Source: Tieghemostelium lacteum (lineage: Eukaryota > Evosea > Eumycetozoa > Dictyosteliales > Raperosteliaceae). From it: a stretch of DNA of 64,000 nt. Positions 10,850 through 21,928 of this stretch are shown piece by piece. The first letter of the stretch is position 1; each line of letters starts with the position of its first letter. The position numbers and the translations under genes were made by a program. The notes below the pieces were generated by a model. It made no database searches. It was not told the DNA's origin and saw nothing but the letters and a program-made list of their open reading frames with translations. Location: assembly GCA_001606155.1 (NCBI GenBank), contig LODT01000006.1:868001-932000 (forward strand). Direction: 5' to 3'.

Positions 10850-11674
10850 TTATTTATCAAAGTGATGAAGGAAATAATATTTCATTTCAACTTGAACAGA
10901 AACCCTTTTGTTATCAGATTTTGCCCAATTGGTACCATCCAATTTATTACAAATAATTGAAAATGTAAAAAGATTGAATGTGTGGTAAGAATCTTGCACG
11001 GTATCTCTATCATGTTCACAAGAGTAATTAAAATTATCTAATTTTTTACATTTACAAAATGATCTTGGAGCTTCAGCTATAGTATTTTGAATATTAGTAC
11101 TAATTAGAGAAGGGGATATTTCGGACACTAAAAGCTACATACATTTAAATGATGAAATTGGGAATGATATAATTGCATTAGGATCATCTAATATCTGAAA
11201 TACTGGATCAGGAATTGGAAGAACATTTTCTTTTTCTTTTTTTTGAGAACCTTTAATGAGATCAGCAATTGGGATAATTTTACCTGTATTGTTGATATTT
11301 TGATTTTGTTTTTTTTGAGGTATTAGGATGTCTCTTGATATTTCAGGATGAATTGTAGTTGGAAGTCCAATAAATTTCAAAGTAACTGGAAATGCAAATT
11401 CATTTTCAGTGGTGATAATCTTAAATGATGATAAAAACAACATTGCGTAATCTGGGTTTTCTTTATCACCAGCATTGATAAATAGACTTGGTAAATCATT
11501 TTTGGCGAATTTAAATATCCTATTGGCAGGTGATGACAATCCTTCGCCATCTCCAAATTCAAATTCTATTGTTAATTTACTGTATTTACTAACTTTATTT
11601 TGTTTACCTTGACTATTAGTTGTTGGTATCATTTGTTTAGTCATTGTCAATGGTGATGACACTTTATAATAGGT

Positions 11675-11707
<33 letters not shown>

Positions 11708-11782
11708 GTTGGTATTGTCATTGTAACTTTTTAATGATTGTGTTGAAGGTGTTGATAATTGTATAAAATTATATCTGGGCAT
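10850..11782 (-). CDS. Unrecognised dictyostelid protein, spliced
   Basis: Two exons, 11143-11782 and 10850-11076, joined by a 66-nt phase-1 intron (GTATGT donor, TACTAAT branch-like site, CTATAG acceptor), encode 288 residues. The N-terminal region has an 11-residue Asn run. A beta-rich domain follows (SKLTIEFEFGDG, RIFKFAKNDLPSLFINAG, YAMLFLSSFKIITTENEF, FPVTLKFIGLP), and the last exon is Cys-containing (RSFCKCKKLDNFNYSCEHDRD) and ends VQVEMKYYFLHHFDK. There is no signal peptide or membrane segment. I do not recognise the family; a regulatory or scaffold role would be a guess. Confidence 0.65.
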
Positions 11783-12001
11783 TATATATTTAAAGTTTAG
11801 CCTTTCTACTCTAAAGACAAAATTTACATATTATAGTTATAGATATTTAATTTAGAGTAAAGTCGATTTTTACAATGAGTTGTGTTAAAATGTATGACTC
11901 ACACCCTCACACTGTATAAAAATGATTCATTTAAAAAAAAAAAAAACTTTTTAGTATTTATTGTTTGAGAGAGGATTATCATTGTTTACCTTTGAATATT
12001 A

Positions 12002-13256
12002 ATGGAAAATCAATTATCGGATAAATACAATTATTTATTAAATGAATTTCAAAAGAAACCATTAGAATCTGATATTTTAATATCATTATTTCACTCATCA
12101 TTACATTCAACTAAAAATTATATAATATGTAATCCATTCCCACAACAACTATTTAAAAATGAAAATGATAAATTTGAATTGGTTAAACAACTTTTAAATA
12201 CTCTTCCTTCTGTAAATGAATTACAGAATATAGGTAAATATTTTATATTAATGTTTAAAGATTACAATCTACTTACTAAATCAATCAATTCATTACTATT
12301 ACAATAAAGAAACATTAAAAAAATTACCAAGTAAATTAATAGAATTATTATATTTTATTTTAAAATCAAGTGGATTAGTTTCAGTTAATTTAGTAAATTA
12401 TAAAGATTTTGAAAAAAAAGTAAATTATCTAGTGGATTCATTAGATCATTTAAAAGAATCACATATACCATCTTATGTCTTTAAGTTCTCATACAGTCAA
12501 GATACTCAACAAGGTAGAATATTTAAAGAACAGGCACAAAAAGATGGAAAGATATTTGGTTACCACGGATCAGCTAATGAGAACTGGAATAATATCATTA
12601 AAGGTCGTGGATTCTCATCACAGTTTATCTCTGATCAGTGTATATTCGGTCCTGGTTTTTACTTTTCTAATGACAGTAAAGTATCACATTCCTTCATTAA
12701 ATGGAGCAAATGGTGGCAAAATTCAGTATTTCTAAGTAATGGTCAAGGAAAGATTGGATGTCTATCAGCATGTAATATATTAAATACTAAAGAGACTTTT
12801 CGTGGTACAAATGTACATTTACAATCATCTTCATCATCTTCACCAAATAACAAACATTTTCATGAATATAGAAAAGAGGATAAAGCATTACCTGAACATT
12901 ACATTCTAGCAAAAGAAGCTTCACATATTCAAGTAAAATATTTACTTTTATTTCAAGAATCAAAATTCAATTTATCCTCAAGTAGTAATAGTACAAGTAC
13001 AACTGGCAATAACTCATTATCAAGTTCTACATCATCAACAGCACCAATTGCTCAACAGAGAGTACAACAACAACAACAGCAACAACCACAAGGAAATTTT
13101 AGATTTACCATTCAACCATATTATATATTTGTTTTATTATTTTTATTGTATATTTGTATTTTACTTTATATTGGTTATTCCAAAAACTCTGGTATATTTA
13201 AACATTTATTTAAACAACCCAAAAAAATATATGTAAACTCTAATTATATTTCTTGA
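12002..13256 (+). CDS. PARP16-like membrane-anchored ADP-ribosyltransferase
   Basis: Two exons, 12002-12233 and 12310-13256, with a 76-nt phase-1 intron, encode 392 residues. An N-terminal helical region is followed by a PARP catalytic fold: GYHGSANENWNNIIKGRGFS (nicotinamide-binding His near residue 163), IFGPGFYFSND (conserved Tyr near 196) and HIQVKYLLLFQES. There is no Glu in the usual third position; the Tyr-containing VKYLL matches mono-ADP-ribosylating PARP16 (H-Y-Y class). A Ser/Gln-rich linker and a C-terminal hydrophobic segment (about residues 350-368) followed by basic residues indicate tail anchoring, as for ER-resident PARP16. In PARP16 this domain modifies ER stress sensors; that role here is inference. 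Confidence 0.82.
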
Positions 13257-13396
13257 TAAGTTCATTTCCCACACCACAAAAACTTTTATACTAATTTAGA
13301 AAAAAAAGAAATAAATAATTAAATTATTTATTTTTTATAACTGGTTTTAAAATATACATTAATACAATAGTAATATTTGTAATACTTTAGTAAATC

Positions 13397-14186
13397 ATGT
13401 TTAAAATATTTCTAATATTATCATTAATATTTATAAAATTTGGTATGTAAAAAGATATTTCAATATAAATATTTAAAATAGAATTAGATTTTTAACCATA
13501 TACTATTAAATTTAGGAAGTAGTTATGATTTAACATTATTAACATATACTGATACCAAACATTGTTATGGTGAACCAGATATTTTAGTATCTTATTCACA
13601 ATGCACATTATATCAAATTAAGAGAGTATATTATCCTCAATATTCAGATAAAGATTATAGAAGAGGTGATTATTATAGATTATATAATATAACACAAGCT
13701 GACCCAACATGTCAGAATGAACCCAGTGGTTTCAATGAAGAAGTTAAAAATGGTCAATGTATGAATATTGCCGAATGGATTGACCCAAATATTAGACATC
13801 ATAGATGGTCTTATAAATTCTTGATTAATGATACAATAGGTCCATGGAAATATGATAAATCTGGTTACTGTTACTACAGTGAGAATTCAAAAGATTGTAA
13901 AAATGTTGTAATTACCAATTCAAAGAATAATCTTTGTACACAAGTTTGGGAACATGGTGAATTCAAACCAATATTTATTAAAAGAGTATGTGAGGGTGTG
14001 GATAAAACTCAGTTTTGGAATTGTAAAGATGATAAATGTGAAGATTGTGTTTTTAATACTACAATGTCTTATGACTATTCTTGTGATAGTGTAACTGGAT
14101 TTCAACAAAATCATAGTAATAATAATATTCAACCACTCTTTTTACTAATGACTATTATACTTGGTATTACATTTATCATTATTTAA
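13397..14186 (+). CDS. Secreted Cys-rich surface protein, probably GPI-anchored
   Basis: Two exons, 13397-13442 and 13516-14186, with a 73-nt phase-1 intron in the signal peptide, encode 238 residues. The N-terminus MFKIFLILSLIFIKFG is a signal peptide. The mature part has about 14 cysteines (for example KHCYGEP, CVFNTTMSYDYSC, WNCKDDKCEDC). A hydrophobic C-terminus (PLFLLMTIILGITFIII) after a polar Asn-rich stretch fits a GPI signal or single membrane segment. The family is not recognised; it lies next to another secreted protein (chitobiase). Confidence 0.75.
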
Positions 14187-14542
14187 TTGACTACCAACTT
14201 TATTATAAACAATCTTATAGGTTGTTGTTTTTCAAATAAAATATCGATATTCCAACACCCACACTTTATTTGCAATAATAATTTTTATTAAAATTTTTTA
14301 TAACATTTTCAACACATTTGGTTCATGTACAAATTGAATTTAATTATTATTCGAAAGTCAAATAGACTATACTTATTATAATAATCTTAAAAATACATTC
14401 TTGCATACGCATTTACGAATATAGATATGACATTTAAAGATATTTTTTTTGGAATAATTGATATTTTAATTTAATAGCTCCTTTTTTTCATAGCACCTTT
14501 ATTTGTAGTATTCTAAATACACTATAGTTATACACTAGTTCA
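14187..14542. other. Intergenic region between secreted-protein genes
   Basis: About 350 bases of AT-rich DNA that carry the 3' flank of one plus-strand gene and the promoter of the next. I see no further feature. Confidence 0.5.
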
Positions 14543-15586
14543 ATGAAAATATATACTATTTTATATATTTTTATTATTATATATCAAATTAAATTTATAG
14601 AAGGAGATTGTGTATGTGAAGATCAGTCATTATGTGGAGTTAGAAATTATCCTTGGAGAAATGAAGTTGTTGGTTTTTCAAGTTCAAATAATTACACACA
14701 ATTAAAGGAAAAGGTTGATTGGTCTAGGATAACTACATTAGTATTGGTTTTAAATGAAAATACTGATCCTAGAATTATATGTTTAGCACACAGTCATGGT
14801 GTGAGAGTTCATCATAGGGTTCCATTTCCAGGGTACAGTTATGATGCTCAGAATCCATGGTTAGTTTCAAATCTTAGATTGGTTAAAGAATTTAAAGTTG
14901 ATGGTTTAAATTTAGATTTTGAGATGAATTCTAATGATTTTCAATCACAGATTGTAAATGAATTGGTAATGAGAATTAACCAACTATTGTATCTTATCGA
15001 TCCAAATATTCAATTGACATATGATATTCCTCTGTCACCTAATGAATTAGATTATGAATTTCTATCAAAGGCTTTAGATTACTATCTTGTAATGGCTTAT
15101 GATTTAAATTTTCATACTAATCCTTTAGCACCCAATTCACCATTGAACATAGTAGAAGAAGGAGTGGATTTTCTATTATCAAAATTAAAAATTCCAGCTA
15201 GTAAATTGGTATTGGGGTTACCATGGTATGGTTATTATGGACAATGTCAAGGAATGACCTCTCAGAGTAAATTAGGGTTTCAGACATGTAATTTACCAAG
15301 TTATCAAATACCACCTTCAATGACTTATCAAGATATTCTATTGAATCTAATGAAACTTGACAACAGTGGTCAATTATGGGATCCACAAACCATGACACCT
15401 TATCTAAATTGGAAAGATGAAAATGGGAATATTTATCAAATACGATATGATAATCCAAGATCTATATCTCAAAAAGTATCTTATGCTAAAAAACTAAAAT
15501 TAAGAGGTGTAGGAGTGTGGAGAATTGACAGTATTTTCCAATTGAATGATCAATCCGCAAAATTAATGTGGTATTCTCTGACATAA
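14543..15586 (+). CDS. ctbs: Di-N-acetylchitobiase (GH18, lysosomal)
   Basis: 347 residues in one exon. The N-terminus (MKIYTILYIFIIIYQIKFIEG) is a signal peptide. The GH18 active-site motif is VDGLNLDFEM, with D120, D125 and catalytic E127; LVMAYDLNF and LVLGLPWYGYYG are the other GH18 strands, and RGVGVWRIDSI closes the barrel. Chitobiases split N,N'-diacetylchitobiose cores from glycoproteins in lysosomes, and dictyostelids have several. The length and all catalytic residues are normal. Confidence 0.92.
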   Translation: MKIYTILYIFIIIYQIKFIEGDCVCEDQSLCGVRNYPWRNEVVGFSSSNNYTQLKEKVDWSRITTLVLVLNENTDPRIICLAHSHGVRVHHRVPFPGYSYDAQNPWLVSNLRLVKEFKVDGLNLDFEMNSNDFQSQIVNELVMRINQLLYLIDPNIQLTYDIPLSPNELDYEFLSKALDYYLVMAYDLNFHTNPLAPNSPLNIVEEGVDFLLSKLKIPASKLVLGLPWYGYYGQCQGMTSQSKLGFQTCNLPSYQIPPSMTYQDILLNLMKLDNSGQLWDPQTMTPYLNWKDENGNIYQIRYDNPRSISQKVSYAKKLKLRGVGVWRIDSIFQLNDQSAKLMWYSLT

Positions 15587-15828
15587 CAAATAAAAATTAT
15601 TAAATTCACATTATAAAACTTTAGGTGATTGAATGATATTAAATGACCAATCAGTAAAAATAATTTGTGGTTCACATTTAAATCACTAATTGACCAACCA
15701 GGTTCGTGATATTTAAAAAAAAATAAAATATATTTCAAAACAGACTGACTTTCTTTATCAGATCTAAATTTGATTTTTTTTTTTTTATTTTTTATTTAAA
15801 TTAAAATAGTACTCTGGTAATTAAAGAA

Positions 15829-17693
15829 ATGGTAATAATTCAATAGAACAACAATAATCACTATATATTTTTAAAAATATTTATTTCTAAAACATATTTT
15901 TTTTTAATTTATTTTTAGAGTGAAGACATACATTATGCAAAAGTTGAGTGGGACTCTGATCAAAGTACAATTGAATGTAAAACATGTCAAAAACAATTTA
16001 CATTAATTAAAAGAAGAGTATATATAGATACATTTAGGGTTAAACATTTTGATTATTAATTGGATTTTAAATATAGCATCACTGTAGGTTATGTGGAAAA
16101 GTATTTTGTGATACATGTTCAAATTATTATGCAATACTACCGACAGAATATGGTTATACTGGTCAACAGAGATTATGTAAATCATGTCATTCTACATTTG
16201 AAAATAATAGATTTTGTTTTGGTATGCAATCAACACAGTGATATTGGACAATGAATTAATATTAACATTCATTTGGTATAGAAAATGATTCATTATCAGC
16301 ACAGTTTCAATTGAGATCAACTGCAACATTTGAATTTGTAAAATCATTATATGATATAGGTAATATAAAACATGGTCTAAGGAAATCTTATTGTTTAGTA
16401 CAGAAAAGAGATACAAGTGAAGAGGTTTTACTTCAAGTTATAACACCATCAGTTTCACAATGTCCATGGTCTATAGGTTCTTCTGAGAAGCTAAGAAATA
16501 GATTTATAAAGACAATGTTGGCATTGAAACATCACAGTATATGCACACCATTACACATTGAAATCTCAGTAGGTCAAAGCGAAGATAAAATATTTGTATT
16601 TAGAAATTATTATAAAAGTGGTAGTATGAGAGATTTAATATATAAATCTAAACCTCTGTCTCCATATGACTCAAAATATACATTCAACAATAAGAAATCA
16701 AATTCCACTGGTGTAAATCTAAAGAATATATCGAGATATGGAAGAGAGATTCTAGAGGCTTTACAATATCTCAAAAGTAAAGGAATACCATTTACCCATT
16801 TACACACTGCCAATATATTAATGATCAATGATCAATGTTTTCTAACGGATATTGAAAATTCACTATTGGGTATGAAACCATACCATCTTGAATCGATTCA
16901 ATCAAAAGAGAATCCAGAGGTTATATGTTTTGGTCATGTACTTTTTGAGATGATTGTTGGTGTTCCTTTAGGTAATGATATTCAAAATTATCAAAATTAC
17001 ATTCCACTTTATCCTGACGATATCTATCCAATTCTTACAAAGATATTCTCATCATATATACCACCTACTGTTGAGGAGTTGCTTAAACTCCCTTATTTCT
17101 CACTACAGTCACCAAACACAACAACTCATCCAATACAAGATGGTAAATTAAAAAAATCACAATTGGCCTTTATCAACTCCAACGCAAATAAATTAGAATT
17201 TATAAAATTAGTTTCACTTCCACCAACATCATCTAATGGTAGTTCCCTAAGAAATAGTAATAATAGTAACACTCTATCAAGTACAAAGTCAAGTGGCACA
17301 CCTGTACCAATGAAGAAACAATTATCTTCAAATTCTATACTAGAGTCTACACCTTCAACTGCTACTAGTTTTGGAAGTGGTACTACACCAAATACACCAA
17401 ATACACCAAATATTAATAATATTATAAACAAAGGAATTAAATTACCAGCATTTAATAGTAGTAATATAAATTTAAGAACAAGTACAAGCCCACCACCTTC
17501 AGTTAGTCAAGTTAAATCATCAACATCACCATCTACCATACCACCTCCACCACCACTATCTTCAAGACTTTCAACAACTATTCCCTCTCCAAATGATGGT
17601 AGAAAATCTCTTTTAGATAGTATTAAAAACCCAGAAAATATTAAAAAACTAAAATCAACACCTAAACCAGGAGGTGCAACTAAAAAGAAATAA
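15829..17693 (+). CDS. FYVE - pseudokinase - WH2 protein (Slob/PXK-like)
   Basis: Four exons: 15829-15831 (ATG alone), 15919-16017, 16077-16221 and 16282-17693, giving 552 residues. The one-codon first exon (ATG/GTAATA) is inferred from phase; the other joins rebuild a classic FYVE finger (KRRHHCRLCGKVFCDTC, then GQQRLCKSCH) across an intron. A kinase-like domain follows, but the catalytic loop reads FTHLHTANILM in place of HRDLKxxN and the DFG position reads TDIEN, so it should be inactive. A Ser/Pro-rich tail ends in a WH2-like actin-binding motif (RKSLLDSIKNPENIKKLKST). FYVE binds PI3P on endosomes, so the protein probably links endosomes to actin (inference). Confidence 0.85.
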
Positions 17694-17795
17694 AAGTATT
17701 GATAACTTGGTTAACAATTTAAATTGCAATGCATTTTATTTTTATCCAAAAAAAAAGAGATTCTACTAAAACTTATATGAGTTAAAACGTATATT

Positions 17796-19658
17796 CTATT
17801 CTAATGCTTTGGTAAGAAACATTATAAAGCAAAACAGTGCAAATGACCATGCTATAAATGGATTTTGCAAGATGGATGGATAGTTTTTAGATGCCATTTT
17901 TTTGATTAGATCAAAAAATGAAATATCAGGATCACCACTTTGAATTGGTTTTTCAATAGATGGTAATAGTGGTGGAGATGAATCTCCATTATCAGCACTG
18001 TTATTATTATTAATTCTATGAAAAAGAGTTGATTTTGTATTGGATTGAACTGGTGAATTTGGAGCAGATCTTCTTTCACGTTCGCACTTGAATTCCAATT
18101 CAGTGAGATCACTAACAACTTTATTATAGAGATCCTTTTGATTCTCCAATGCTACTGTATGTTCTGTATTTTCCGTTTTTAATTGATTAATTTCCAATTG
18201 ACTTTGTTCCATTTTCTCACGATATTGGAGAATCTCTTTATTCATTTCATCAATAGATTCCAAAAGATTCTTATTAGATTTTGTCAATTGAAGATTTTTG
18301 TTTGTCAATTCACTATTTTTATGTTTATCATTGTCACCACAAGCCTCCTCTTTTTTAGCCATTTGTCTTTGAAATTCAAATCTCTCCAATCTCAATTGAT
18401 TCCTTGTAAAAGATTCAATGGATTGTGCACGATGGGCATTTTCTTCATATTCCAAAACTTTTGCTCTACAATCATCTATTATAGATTGGTATCTCTTCTT
18501 TTCTGATTGTTCAAAATCATTTAGTCTCCTTAGATCATTACACTCTGCTTCTTTGGTGTGTAATTTACTATTCAAATCATTGATTTGGTTCAGTAGAATT
18601 TCTCTATCTTTTTCTTTGTGGCTATATACAGGGTTTCCATTTGCATTTACTACTTGGAATGGGTCATCATCAGCATTATGATATTCATCATCATCGTCAT
18701 CGTCAGTCATTATGGAATAGGTATTTTCGGTTACATCTTGATGTGAAAGATCTTGTTCAGTCGATTTTTGACTACCATTACCCTGATGGGTAGTTTCATC
18801 ACTAGCAATGACATAGTAGATGTTACCTTGAATTTCCATTAATCTATTTGTATTGGATGCGTGTGATTCCAATGGTGACAATGAATATTTCTTTGCCAAA
18901 CCGTCTCTGGTAATAGTTGTAACCTTCTTGTCATTATATTTCAAATACTTTGATTTTATAGTTAGATCCAATGATGGGTGTAAAGGTGTACTACTAGGGA
19001 ATGGTACAATCAATGTATTTCTATTGTCATCCATATGCATTGATAAATCAATATTAACGCTAACTAATAGAGAGTGTTTTCCATGTAGACTGACAGTCAA
19101 CAGTTTTTGTTCAAAATTAGTTTGTACTGAATTATCAATTTTAGAATGTACACTATCAGAGAAAAATGTCATTTTCAATTGAATCTTTTCATTTGTGATC
19201 ATTGCGTAACCATCACCACCAATCATATTATTAGTTCCATCAATCTTACTACCTAATAGCATTTTACTTTGCTTTTTTGTCAATGATCCAGTTGGAGTAA
19301 TTCCCGTTACTTTATTCAAATTCTCCAAGAATTGAGTTTGTGTTTGATTTTGTGATGTACTACTGATACTATTTCTTTTACTACTATTATTATTACTGAA
19401 TTTACTCGGTATTCCATTAACTTCAATTAGAGGTGTAGATGATATTAAACTATTATTTACTTCAGGTGATATAATGTGTTTTTGTATTCTAAAACTTGAA
19501 GATTCACCTTTAAATTTACCTCTTTCCCATTTGATGGTAACAAACTGATCAATGAGATCATTGGATATATTATTTAATTTTTTAAATTCAATTTCAAATT
19601 GAATTTTTACTTTATCTTTTCTAGCATGTGAAAGTCCGCCTTTAATGCCTTTAATCAT
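17796..19658 (-). CDS. Tail-anchored NT-C2 and coiled-coil protein
   Basis: 620 residues in one exon. The first 250 residues resemble the N-terminal C2 (EEIG1/EHBP1) domain: VKIQFEIEFKKLNNI, FVTIKWERGKFKG, IQLKMTFFSDS and LLVSVNIDLSMHM. An acidic stretch (TDDDDDDEYHNADDD) follows, then a long coiled coil (about 350-520; LLNQINDLNSKLHTKEAE) and a C-terminal hydrophobic segment NPFIAWSFALFCFIMFLTKAL, which indicates tail anchoring. EHBP1-like proteins connect membranes to actin or Rab traffic; the exact partner here is unknown. Confidence 0.75.
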   Translation of the reverse strand: MIKGIKGGLSHARKDKVKIQFEIEFKKLNNISNDLIDQFVTIKWERGKFKGESSSFRIQKHIISPEVNNSLISSTPLIEVNGIPSKFSNNNSSKRNSISSTSQNQTQTQFLENLNKVTGITPTGSLTKKQSKMLLGSKIDGTNNMIGGDGYAMITNEKIQLKMTFFSDSVHSKIDNSVQTNFEQKLLTVSLHGKHSLLVSVNIDLSMHMDDNRNTLIVPFPSSTPLHPSLDLTIKSKYLKYNDKKVTTITRDGLAKKYSLSPLESHASNTNRLMEIQGNIYYVIASDETTHQGNGSQKSTEQDLSHQDVTENTYSIMTDDDDDDEYHNADDDPFQVVNANGNPVYSHKEKDREILLNQINDLNSKLHTKEAECNDLRRLNDFEQSEKKRYQSIIDDCRAKVLEYEENAHRAQSIESFTRNQLRLERFEFQRQMAKKEEACGDNDKHKNSELTNKNLQLTKSNKNLLESIDEMNKEILQYREKMEQSQLEINQLKTENTEHTVALENQKDLYNKVVSDLTELEFKCERERRSAPNSPVQSNTKSTLFHRINNNNSADNGDSSPPLLPSIEKPIQSGDPDISFFDLIKKMASKNYPSILQNPFIAWSFALFCFIMFLTKALE

Positions 19659-20186
19659 ATTGTTTGGAATATAATATATAAAATGTGTTTGTTTTTTTTT
19701 TTTTTCTGTTTTTGTCTTATTATTTGTATAATGTGGAGTGTGTAGGGTGAGTGTGTAATGAATTTGAAAACTGGGAAAATATAAAAATAAATTAAAATAT
19801 CAAAAAAATGGTGTTAGATGTCGTTTTGCCCAACTCCCGATTCAAATTTCACTAAAATTTTGTAAGTTAAAAAAGATCTGATTTTTTTAACTAAAAATAT
19901 TAAAAATCAAAATTAATTAAAATTTTTAAATGAAATAAATTTGTAAAGTTAGAAATGTTAAATGTACAAATTATTTTGAAAACATACAATGGTGGTAATT
20001 TAATTTTTTTTTAGTGAAAAAGATAAATACATTTTCAAGTTTTGGAGTGAAAATTGGGGTAGGGGGTGAAGGTTTTAATTTTGGATTTTTCTATTTTTCA
20101 CTATATATATTATTTATCCTAGATAACACTCTAGAGTTCCAAGATCATAAATATTCTAGTGATAGAGATAAAGATAGGAGATAAAA
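19659..20186. other. Divergent promoter region
   Basis: About 530 bases between two divergent genes. The sequence has poly-T/poly-A tracts and one G-rich patch near 20050 (GGGGTAGGGGGTG). No coding exon or RNA gene is evident. Confidence 0.5.
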
Positions 20187-21723
20187 ATGTCTAAAAATAA
20201 TCAATTAATTTTAATAGTATCGTTATTATTTTTAATAGTAAATGTAATTGTTGCATATGAATATCAAAATGAATTAGATATAAAATTGTGTGAAAATGGA
20301 GGTATAGAATTTAGTGGTAGTTGTATATGTCCGTATAGTTATAGTGGTAATAAATGTGAAATAAATTCAACAGAGATCTGTTCAACAGTAAAAGATGGTG
20401 ATGCTGATTTAGGTAATTTCTGTTGTTGGAATAAATATAGAGCTTCTATAAATGCAAAAGCACAGGCATTAGGTAATAATGCAATAGTAAATGAATCTGA
20501 ACAACATAGTAAATTAGAATCATTACTTAAAGTCTATGGTCCATGGTCAAAGAATGATATACTCTACTTTAATTATCTATTTAAAAAGAATTCTGATACA
20601 GGAAAATATTCTCTAAAATACTTGAATTTAGAATATAATGTACCAAATGATAATCGACTTAAACCATTGGCATTTGTGTTGATGATTCATAATGTTGATA
20701 TTGAATCTATTGATACACTATTTAAAATACTTTATAAACCATATCATTATTTTGTAATTCATAGTAAGTATAGTTTACAGGGATCATATAAAATCAAATA
20801 CTAATTCAAAGAAAATAGTTGATTCAAATTATAATAATGCAAGTCAAATTGAATTATTAGAGCAGTATTTTGAAAATGTTCAAGCTGAATCAAAGAAATC
20901 TGATTCAAAATATAAAGATTATCCAAGTAATATACATGTATTAAAGAGATCATACTATGGTTTATGGGGTGGAATATCCTTAGTCTATATAGAATTGTCA
21001 TCATATACGGTTCTATTTGATATGGTTAAAGAGAGAATAAATAAAATTGGATCCAATGAAAATAGTCAATGGTCACATGTCATCAATCTAAGTGCTAATG
21101 ATTTCCCAACAATATCCTTAGCAAAACTTCAAGAATTTCTAACTCAAAATCAAAATACATCATATTTAGCCGATTGTTGTATTATAAATACTTTTAGATT
21201 TAATGTAAGTATTATATGTATATAACATGCTTTAGATATAATATTAATAGATATTTTATAGTATACCTTTTATGAGAAATTCCCTAAGAAATATGATATG
21301 GTTAGTACTAATATATTTTTAGAAAATGATTGTGGTAGAGAAGGTAGTTATCAATATGTTGATATATGTCAATATGGCACACAATGGCACATTTTAAATC
21401 ATAAATATGCTCATTATCTAATTGGTGATATGAAAGCTGTTGAAGTACTTTTATCATTGAAATTCTTTTGGGTACCTGATGAAACATTCTTCCAAGCCTC
21501 TAAGAGATATTATCCATTACCAATTGGACATAAATTTGAAGTTGATGTTAGAAGAACTACAATGTGGAGTACTAACAGTGATGCACATGATTCATCTAGA
21601 TTTGCAGTATCATTAGCAGATGTTGAAAAACTATCAGGAAGAGAATTCTTTGTAAGAAAAGTTTATCCACATCAAAAAGATGTAAAAGAAGCAATTATAA
21701 AGAAATTTCATACTATTGAATAA
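20187..21723 (+). CDS. EGF-like domain plus Core-2/I-branching (GT14) glycosyltransferase, copy 1
   Basis: Three exons, 20187-20763, 20819-21204 and 21262-21723, encode 474 residues. The first intron (55 nt, phase 1) has a GTAAGT donor, TACTAAT site and AATAG acceptor at the same codon position as in the paralogue at 46358-48098. The N-terminus is a signal anchor, and an EGF-like module follows (CENGGIEFSGSCICPYSYSG, GNKCE). The luminal domain shows GT14 'Branch' features: LAFVLMIHN, YHYFVIH, KRSYYGLWGGISLVYIEL, WSHVINLSANDFP, GTQWHILNHKYAHYL and PDETFFQAS. These are Golgi type II enzymes related to beta-1,6-GlcNAc or xylosyl transferases; the sugar donor is not predictable. Confidence 0.85.
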
Positions 21724-21928
21724 AAATAAATAGTATAATATTAATAAATTTAAATAAATAATATAATAGTACTAATTCTTTTTATTTGTTGTTTTTTGTA
21801 TTTCATTTCTAATTGTTATTTTAATTATTGTTATGTTATGATAATTTGTTATTGGTGGGGGTTTGTGTTTCTAGGAATATTTATACATATTTGTGAAAGT
21901 GAGATGTGGGGGAGGAGGGATTGGATGA

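Noticed and set aside
11128-11142. A 15-nt intron (GTATGTAGCTTTTAG) in the unknown minus-strand gene
   Set aside because: It would keep the frame, but a 66-nt intron with a TACTAAT site and CTATAG acceptor also keeps the frame and is of normal size.
20764-20780. A 13-17 nt intron or frameshift in GT14 copy 1
   Set aside because: The next acceptor (AATAG at 20818) gives a 55-nt intron at the same codon and phase as the paralogue, with no frameshift.
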